Of a DNA stretch of 64,000 nt, positions 57,815 through 64,000 are shown in pieces (positions within the stretch are counted from its first letter, which is position 1; the number at the start of each line of letters is the position of its first letter). A program made the position numbers and the translations under genes. The notes under the pieces were generated by a model. It did not search any database. It saw only the letters and a program-made list of their open reading frames with translations, and was not told the DNA's origin. Source of the stretch: Burkholderiales bacterium (GTDB lineage: Bacteria > Pseudomonadota > Gammaproteobacteria > Burkholderiales > Burkholderiaceae); contig JAMFSK010000200.1 in NCBI GenBank assembly GCA_026225235.1, positions 62,001-126,000 of the forward strand, read 5' to 3'.

Positions 57815-60325
57815 CTACCAGCGGAACGTCCCGCTCACGCCGACATAGCGTGGCTCGCCAAGTGCGGTCGGATCGGAACCGTTGGCCGCAACCTGACTCA
57901 GGATGACATACGACTTGTTCAGGACATTGTTGGCATAGACCGAAATGTCATACTTCTTGTTCGGCGACGTGTAGGTCGCACTCACGTTGCCAAGTGTATA
58001 GCCACCCTCGCGCTGAAGCGGATCATTCTGCACGACAGCGTTATAGAAGATCGAGCTGCGATAGCTCCAGTCGGTGCTGAACAGCACGCTTCCACCGACG
58101 GCTTCCGGCAAGGGCACCCGATAGTCGACCCCCACGGTGATCGATGTATGCGGCGTCCGATAGAACGAGTTGCCGCTTGCGTTCACGACCTTCGTACCCT
58201 GATAGGTCACGAAGTTCGTATAGTGCGCGTTAAGAAAGCCCAGGCCCGTCCACAAGCGAAGGTTCTCTGTGGGCAGCGCCTGCAGTTCAAATTCGATGCC
58301 CTGGACCCTGCCGTTCGCCGCATTCTGCGTGGTGCTGGTGGTCTGGTTCGGCAATCCCGCCGGGTTCGGGGTCTGCACGTTCAATTGCAGGTTCTTCATT
58401 TGATAGTCGAAGACTGCGGTATTGAAAATGAGCCGTCTGTCCAGCCATGCCGTTTTAAGCCCGAGCTCGTAGTCCGTCAGCGTTTCCGGCTGCACTTCGG
58501 GAATGACAGGCTTTCCTCCGGGCACGGCAATGCTCGGGTTGAAGCCGCCCGATCGAAAGCCGGTCGCAAAACGTGCATAGACAAGCGCGTCCTTGCTTAG
58601 CTTGAACTGCGGCGTCAAATCGAAAGTGGTCTGGCTCCAGGAGTCATTCGCCGACAACGACGTGCTGCTGATTGCGGGAGATCCCGGAGCCGGCGATACG
58701 GCCGACAACGGCCACCATGTACCCGGGTTGTTGAATACCACCGAACCGGCGGCCCCGCTGGCGATCCGGGATTCCTCCACCGACTTCGTCTCGCGGGTGT
58801 AACGAACCCCGCCGGTCAATGAAGCGCGGTCCGTGATGTTAAACGTCGCGCTGCCAAACAACGCATTGCTCTGGTCGGCCTGATGGAGCGGCTGGCTCAG
58901 ATAGGCGGTACTTTTCGTCGGTGCGATCGTTGCCGACACAGCCTGATAGTCCAGGCTCGAGTCGAAGAACATATAGCCGACGAGCCAGTTGAACCGGTCC
59001 GTCTGCGGAGATGCGAGACGCAATTCCTGCGAGATTTGCCGGAAGTCCGACTGCGAATACGTCCCGCTCTGGTTCGGTACGCGCGGAGAAGGCGCCGTGC
59101 CAGGTTGCTGCACTATGTCGTCGTGCGCCGTCTCGATCGCCGAGATCGACGTGAGCTTCAAGCGGTCGAACTGGTAGTTCAACGTCACGCTTGCACCCGC
59201 GGTGTCGTTCGTCACCTGGCTATAGCCGGAATAGAACGAATCACCGATCTGCGGGCTTATCCCGTAGGAAGGCACGAAGCCATAGTTGTCCGCGCCACCC
59301 GGATTGATACCGATCGGATAGCTCGGTGAGGCAGTGCCGCTGTAGCGCGCAAAGTGCGCGTTGACCAGGGCCGTGAAATTGTCCGACAGCACCGCCAGCA
59401 GCTGAATACGGCCGCCGCAATCGGAGTAGTCCGGCTGGCTGCCTCCCGTAAAGTTATTGTGCGCGTACCCACTTGTCTCGTCGCAACGAAACGAGACACG
59501 CCCGGCCAGCGCGTCGTCCTTGATGGGACCCCCGACCGCCGCTTCGACCGTTCGCGTGCCGTAGTTGCCGATGCCAAGTTTGGCGTAGCCGTCGTAGTCG
59601 AACGTCGGCTTTTGCGAGATGAAGTTGATAGCCCCGCCGGTCGTGTTTTTGCCCCAGAGGGTTCCCTGCGGTCCCCGCAGCACTTCGACGCGCTGCTGGT
59701 CATAGATCGGGAATACCTGGCTTGAGGCAAGCGCGATAAACACATCGTCCTGGTAGATACCAATCGGCCCTTCAAGGTTCACTGAGGGGTCGTTCGAGCC
59801 GATACCCCGCAGGAACCAACGCGGCTTCGAGGTCAACCCACCACTGGACTGTGCCGAGAAGTTCGGCACCAGCCGTGCGATGTCGTTCGAATTGTGGATG
59901 TTGGCGTTTTGAAGGTAGTCGCCACTGATGGCCGTGATCGCTACTGGGACGTCCTGAATCTTCTGCTCGCGTCGCTGTGCCGTGACGGTCACTGCGCCCA
60001 ACTGTTTAGGCGCAGCATCGGCCTTTTTCGACGCGACGGTCGATTTGCCCGTTGTCTTCGGCGTCGTTGACGAACTGGTCGCACCAGTACCCGGTTGAAG
60101 CGCATCACCCGATGTCACCGCGACCTCGGGAGCCGCGTTGCCCGTGACTGTCGCCGAAGATTGCGCCTGGCTCAGCATCGGAAACGCGAGCATCGCCGCA
60201 AACCATGCACTGCGCGTGAGACGTAAGCCGTGCACGTGGCCTTGACGCGATCGGGTTGTTTTCTTTGCTTTACGAGGGGGGACTGACGGTTGATGAAGAT
60301 GATCGACTTGCACTGGCTTCCCCAT
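57815..60325 (-). CDS. TonB-dependent receptor
   Basis: AVTVTAQRREQKIQDVPVAITAISGDYLQN..., RVEVLRGPQGTLWGKNTTGGAINFIS; C-terminal VGVSGTFRW; start MGKPVQVDHL preferred over 60586. Confidence 0.95.
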   Translation of the reverse strand: MGKPVQVDHLHQPSVPPRKAKKTTRSRQGHVHGLRLTRSAWFAAMLAFPMLSQAQSSATVTGNAAPEVAVTSGDALQPGTGATSSSTTPKTTGKSTVASKKADAAPKQLGAVTVTAQRREQKIQDVPVAITAISGDYLQNANIHNSNDIARLVPNFSAQSSGGLTSKPRWFLRGIGSNDPSVNLEGPIGIYQDDVFIALASSQVFPIYDQQRVEVLRGPQGTLWGKNTTGGAINFISQKPTFDYDGYAKLGIGNYGTRTVEAAVGGPIKDDALAGRVSFRCDETSGYAHNNFTGGSQPDYSDCGGRIQLLAVLSDNFTALVNAHFARYSGTASPSYPIGINPGGADNYGFVPSYGISPQIGDSFYSGYSQVTNDTAGASVTLNYQFDRLKLTSISAIETAHDDIVQQPGTAPSPRVPNQSGTYSQSDFRQISQELRLASPQTDRFNWLVGYMFFDSSLDYQAVSATIAPTKSTAYLSQPLHQADQSNALFGSATFNITDRASLTGGVRYTRETKSVEESRIASGAAGSVVFNNPGTWWPLSAVSPAPGSPAISSTSLSANDSWSQTTFDLTPQFKLSKDALVYARFATGFRSGGFNPSIAVPGGKPVIPEVQPETLTDYELGLKTAWLDRRLIFNTAVFDYQMKNLQLNVQTPNPAGLPNQTTSTTQNAANGRVQGIEFELQALPTENLRLWTGLGFLNAHYTNFVTYQGTKVVNASGNSFYRTPHTSITVGVDYRVPLPEAVGGSVLFSTDWSYRSSIFYNAVVQNDPLQREGGYTLGNVSATYTSPNKKYDISVYANNVLNKSYVILSQVAANGSDPTALGEPRYVGVSGTFRW

Positions 60326-60372
60326 GGATTTTTCGTTGCCGAAGCTGTTATGTACTGAGCGGGGTGCTAGAT

Positions 60373-60388
60373 AGCAGCAACTATGCCA
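60373..60388 (-). promoter_or_regulatory. sigma-54 promoter candidate for third TonB receptor/DszB-like unit
   Basis: Minus strand TGGCATAGTTGCTGCT; GG-N10-GC; 48 nt upstream of start 60325. Confidence 0.55.
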
Positions 60389-60695
60389 ATTGCCGTTCAA
60401 TCGGGGAGTCAGCCAATGGGGCCAAGGATTCCAGCACACGTAGCAGTCGTGTCGCTTGGGATTCGCTTCGGATACGCAGGCGGCCTTCTGCTCCGAACCC
60501 AACAGTCCAGTGCGGGAATCGGCGCAGACGCGGATACACAGTCGCCTTCCACACCGAGGTTTGCTGCGTATTGCACACACACACATATCGAACGCACATC
60601 AACTTGGTTGTCCTGCGGGAGCGCAGCCCCTAGATTCGGGTGTTCATGCATTTCATTCGCCCGCCCCGTGCGGTCGGCTGCCAAGGAAACAACAC

Positions 60696-61874
60696 GTGAC
60701 ACTCGACTCCCAGCCTCCCACCACCCTGCTTGCGCTTGACGACGCTCAGCCGCTGTCAATCCGGGCCAAGGCGATGGTCTTCGCCGATCCCGCCTCTCGC
60801 GCGCTGCTTGACTATCTCGAACGGATGGCGCCCAGCGATGTGCCGGTTTTGGTCAATGGCGAAACGGGCACCGGGAAGGAACTCGTCGCGCGCCATGTGC
60901 ATCGTTTAAGCAAGCGAGCCGGCCCTTTCCTCGCTGTGAATTGCGGCGCGATCACTGAGCAGCTTGCAGAGAGCGAATTGTTCGGTCACGAAGCAGGTGC
61001 GTTCACGGGCGCGGTCGGACGCCGTCAGGGATGGTTCGAGGCGGCGGATGGCGGCACTCTCTTTCTGGACGAAATTGGTGATCTGCCGCTTCCCTTGCAA
61101 GTCAAGTTGCTGCGTGTACTGCAGGAACGTGAAGTCGTGCGGCTCGGCTCGCGCAAGCCGATCCCGATCGATGTCCGACTGGTCGCGGCGACCAATGTCG
61201 ACTTGAATCATGCGGTGCATGCGGGTCGCTTCCGGCTCGATCTGCTTTACCGATTGAACATTGCTCAGGTCCGGTTGCCGCCGCTGCGCGAGCGACCCGG
61301 CGATATCGAACCGCTCGCGGAGCATTTTCTCAAGCAGTACACGCAGCGACTGGGCCGCGCGCCTGTCCGCCTATCCGCGGGTGCGCGTGCGACGCTGAAG
61401 CGCTATCCATGGCCGGGGAACATCCGCGAGCTAGAAAACGCGATTCATTTTGCGCTGCTCGTTGCCGATGGGTCCGATCTCGAGCCCGAACATTTGAGTA
61501 TGGCGGGCAGCTGGAATGAGCATGCGTGGGACAGTACCTGGAGCGATGATGCTGCGGCGCCCGGGGCACACGCGCAGATGAACGGAACCCCGCTCGCCAT
61601 CATTGGCAAGCAACTCGAGCGCTTGCTCGATGCACCGCCTTCCGACCTGTTCAACGAACTGGATTCGCTCATTGTCCGGACGGCGTTCCGCGCGAGTGGC
61701 GAAAATCAGGTACGCGCGGCAGCGCTGCTTGGCGTCACGCGCAATGTCATCAGAACGATGCTGCGCCGCCATGGCTTGCTGGGTGCTGCCGATGGCGAAT
61801 CGACACCTCGCGATAACCCGGCGCAAGTCCCCGATGCAAGCGACGATCATCGGCCAGCATCACCGAACGACTGA
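60696..61874 (+). CDS. sigma-54-dependent Fis-family transcriptional activator (SfnR-like)
   Basis: [56 protein letters not shown] start with AAGGAAAC upstream; Fis [24 protein letters not shown]. Confidence 0.92.
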   Translation: MTLDSQPPTTLLALDDAQPLSIRAKAMVFADPASRALLDYLERMAPSDVPVLVNGETGTGKELVARHVHRLSKRAGPFLAVNCGAITEQLAESELFGHEAGAFTGAVGRRQGWFEAADGGTLFLDEIGDLPLPLQVKLLRVLQEREVVRLGSRKPIPIDVRLVAATNVDLNHAVHAGRFRLDLLYRLNIAQVRLPPLRERPGDIEPLAEHFLKQYTQRLGRAPVRLSAGARATLKRYPWPGNIRELENAIHFALLVADGSDLEPEHLSMAGSWNEHAWDSTWSDDAAAPGAHAQMNGTPLAIIGKQLERLLDAPPSDLFNELDSLIVRTAFRASGENQVRAAALLGVTRNVIRTMLRRHGLLGAADGESTPRDNPAQVPDASDDHRPASPND

Positions 61875-62096
61875 GCTGTTGATTCTGCGGACTCGACCCG
61901 TCTTCACCCATACAGGAAAGTGCCGACCGCCATCCTCTCGGCGACGACGATCACGATGACGAAGACGGACCAAGGTCGCGCGAGCTGCTCGCCCCATGGT
62001 GTTTTTCGCACACCCACCGTTACAGCCCTTCCTTCAATTGTTGAACTCGCAGCACTTCAAGCGTGAGGCATCCCGCGCGGCAACGCTTTGAAGCGA

Positions 62097-62112
62097 TGGC
62101 ATGGACGTTGCA
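62097..62112 (+). promoter_or_regulatory. sigma-54 promoter candidate for SsuD-like/DszB-like unit
   Basis: TGGCATGGACGTTGCA; GG-N10-GC; 55 nt upstream of start 62167. Confidence 0.75.
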
Positions 62113-62166
62113 TTAACGATCTCGTCAAGCGGAAGCAAATCGCTGACATCTCTGACGAGGAGTGCA

Positions 62167-63345
62167 ATGAGTACGGAATTTTTCTGGCGGCTACCGCTGG
62201 GTAGCGACGGGCCCTATCTGGCTTCCGATAAAAACACGCGCGGTCCGCAGCCCTGGAAGCCAGGCAATATCGCGCCGGGCCGGCTACCCGACGGCACAGC
62301 CGATGGCTTTACCTATATCGACTACATCGCGCAGGTCGCGAAGGCTGCCGAGATTGCCGGATTCGAAGGCGCGTTGCTGCCGACGGGTCCTGAACCCTGG
62401 ATCGCCGCAGCAGCCCTTGCACGCGAGACACGGCGGATCAAGTTCCTGATTGCGTTTCAAGCGACCTGGACTTTGCCCGCCTACGCTGCGCAACAGGCGG
62501 CCATCCTTCAGAGCCTCTCGCACGATCGTCTCGAGTGGAACATCATCACGGGCGGCGTACCCGCACAGCAACGTGCGAACGGCGACTTCCTCGAGCATGA
62601 CCTCCGCTACAAACGCACTGGTGAATTTCTCGACATCGTGCAAGGACTCTGGGAGAACGAGCGGTTCTCCTACGAGGGTGACGTCTACAAAATCGAGAAT
62701 GGCGCGCTGCATCCGGCGTTGCGCCGGGAACGTCGTCCGGGCGTGTATTTCTCAGGCTTCTCGGAGCCCGCGCTCGAGGTAGCCGCCCGCCACGCGGATG
62801 TCTATCTGAATTGGGCGGAACCGGTCGAGAAACTGAAGCCGCATATTGAACGCGTGCGCGAGTTGGCCGCGAAACAGGGCCGCACGATCCGTTTCGGCAT
62901 TCGTATCGACCTCATCGCGCGCGAAACCGAAGAGACCGCATGGGCCGAGGCGCGACGTCAGTACACGTTCATCGACGAGAAGACCGCCGCGTTCCTCAAA
63001 CGAATCAACGGCGGCTCCGATTCCGTCGGAGCCGCACGCCAGACGGCGTACCACGCACAGGCCCAGCGCTTCGAAGACCTTATTCTCGGCCCCAACCTGT
63101 GGGCCGGCTTCGGCCTCGCCAAACCGGGACCCGCCGTCGGTCTGGTCGGCAACTATCAGAACGTCGCTGAGCGACTGGCCGAGTTTCGCGACTCGGGTAT
63201 CTCGACGTTCATCCTCGCAGGCAGTCCTCACCTCGAAGAAGCGCTACGGATCGGCCAGGAAGTCCTGCCGCTCGTGCGCCTTCAGCCCGCGCATACGACA
63301 GCGCCGCAGGTCGCCCCCCAGGCGGCGGCGGTGCCCCTGTCCTGA
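62167..63345 (+). CDS. LLM-class flavin monooxygenase, alkanesulfonate monooxygenase (SsuD)-like
   Basis: MSTEFFWRLPLGSDGPYLASDKNTRGPQPWKPGN...IKFLIAFQATWTLPAYAAQQAAILQSLSHDRLEWNIITGGVPAQQRANGDFLEHDLRYKRTGEFL. Confidence 0.92.
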   Translation: MSTEFFWRLPLGSDGPYLASDKNTRGPQPWKPGNIAPGRLPDGTADGFTYIDYIAQVAKAAEIAGFEGALLPTGPEPWIAAAALARETRRIKFLIAFQATWTLPAYAAQQAAILQSLSHDRLEWNIITGGVPAQQRANGDFLEHDLRYKRTGEFLDIVQGLWENERFSYEGDVYKIENGALHPALRRERRPGVYFSGFSEPALEVAARHADVYLNWAEPVEKLKPHIERVRELAAKQGRTIRFGIRIDLIARETEETAWAEARRQYTFIDEKTAAFLKRINGGSDSVGAARQTAYHAQAQRFEDLILGPNLWAGFGLAKPGPAVGLVGNYQNVAERLAEFRDSGISTFILAGSPHLEEALRIGQEVLPLVRLQPAHTTAPQVAPQAAAVPLS

Positions 63346-63396
63346 CAGGCGAGCGGCGTTGCAACACACCCTCGTCATACTTCACTGGAGAATTTC

Positions 63397-64000
63397 ATGA
63401 GCGAACCGCTCGACACCCTGTGGTACACCCGCTGCCCCGTTCCGACGGGTCTTGGCATCGCCTTCCAGCGCGGCTGGCTCGAGGCGGGTTTTGCTGAACA
63501 GAACACCCAGCTCAAGTCGCTGCGCGAATCGGACGACCGGTCCGTACGGGAATCGCATTTCGATCACACCTTGCAGAACTCCGTCCGCCACGGCGGCAAC
63601 ATCCCTGCCATCTGGGCGCGTTCGGTCGGCCGCGAGACACGCGTAATCGGTCTGTCGTGGGCCGACGAGATTCAGTTGATCCTGACGCTCCCCGAATCCG
63701 GGATCAAGACCGTGCGCGATCTCAAGGGCCGCAAGTTCGGCTTGCCGAAACGCGAGAACGTACAGATCGATTTCACCCGCGCTCAAGCCTTGCGCGGACT
63801 CGAGAACGCACTGAAGCTCGAGGGCCTGGAAGTGAGCGACGTTGAACTCGTCGACTTCACGATCGATGCCACCTTCAGCGACGAACCGGCGAAACGCGTA
63901 GCGGGTACGCAATTGTTTGCGGGCCGCAACAGCGGCAATCGCAACACCGAGCTCGTGGCGCTGTTGCGTGGCGAAGCGGATGCGATCTTCCTCAAAGGCG
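63397..64000 (+). CDS. DszB-like (desulfinase family) protein, paralog 3, truncated by window edge
   Basis: MSEPLDTLWYTRCPVPTGLGIAFQRGWLEAG...ESHFDHTLQNSVRHGGNIPAIWARSVGRETRVIGLSWADE...; no stop before window end. Confidence 0.75.
   Translation, partial: MSEPLDTLWYTRCPVPTGLGIAFQRGWLEAGFAEQNTQLKSLRESDDRSVRESHFDHTLQNSVRHGGNIPAIWARSVGRETRVIGLSWADEIQLILTLPESGIKTVRDLKGRKFGLPKRENVQIDFTRAQALRGLENALKLEGLEVSDVELVDFTIDATFSDEPAKRVAGTQLFAGRNSGNRNTELVALLRGEADAIFLKG

Noticed and set aside
60575-60590. CACACACACACA dinucleotide run
   Set aside because: Short simple repeat in the intergenic region before the 60696 activator; no supporting feature.
62101-62166. ORF-track start of the SsuD-like gene at 62101
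   Set aside because: That ATG lies within the -24/-12 element TGGCATGGACGTTGCA; the start at 62167 after GAGGAGTGCA is better.

Overview
GC-rich, Burkholderiales-like accessory region, almost wholly devoted to scavenging organic sulfur. I see no rRNA, tRNA, CRISPR array or recognisable IS element. Content: three TonB-dependent receptors and a tonB-exbB-exbD set; five ABC-importer loci (two peptide/glutathione type, two SsuABC type, one MetIQ type without MetN); one heterodimeric ABC exporter; seven luciferase-like (LLM) flavin monooxygenases, five of them in tandem; three SfnB/DszC-like oxidoreductases plus another acyl-CoA-dehydrogenase-like enzyme; two atypical class II aldolase-like proteins; one nitroreductase; and three paralogs resembling the DszB desulfinase (normally liable to be annotated as ABC substrate-binding proteins). 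The left edge links this to cysteine biosynthesis (serine O-acetyltransferase, rhodanese). Three SfnR-like sigma-54 activators accompany seven -24/-12 promoter matches in front of the key transcription units. A TetR operon with a palindromic operator candidate, a CIRCE-controlled groESL pair, a cold-shock gene and an AraC regulator are also present. The most notable idea is a modular, sigma-54-driven, TonB-energised 'DszABC-like' system in which the three DszB-like paralogs differ at the positions of the DszB catalytic residues. Family assignments come from reading the translated ORFs; no searches were run.
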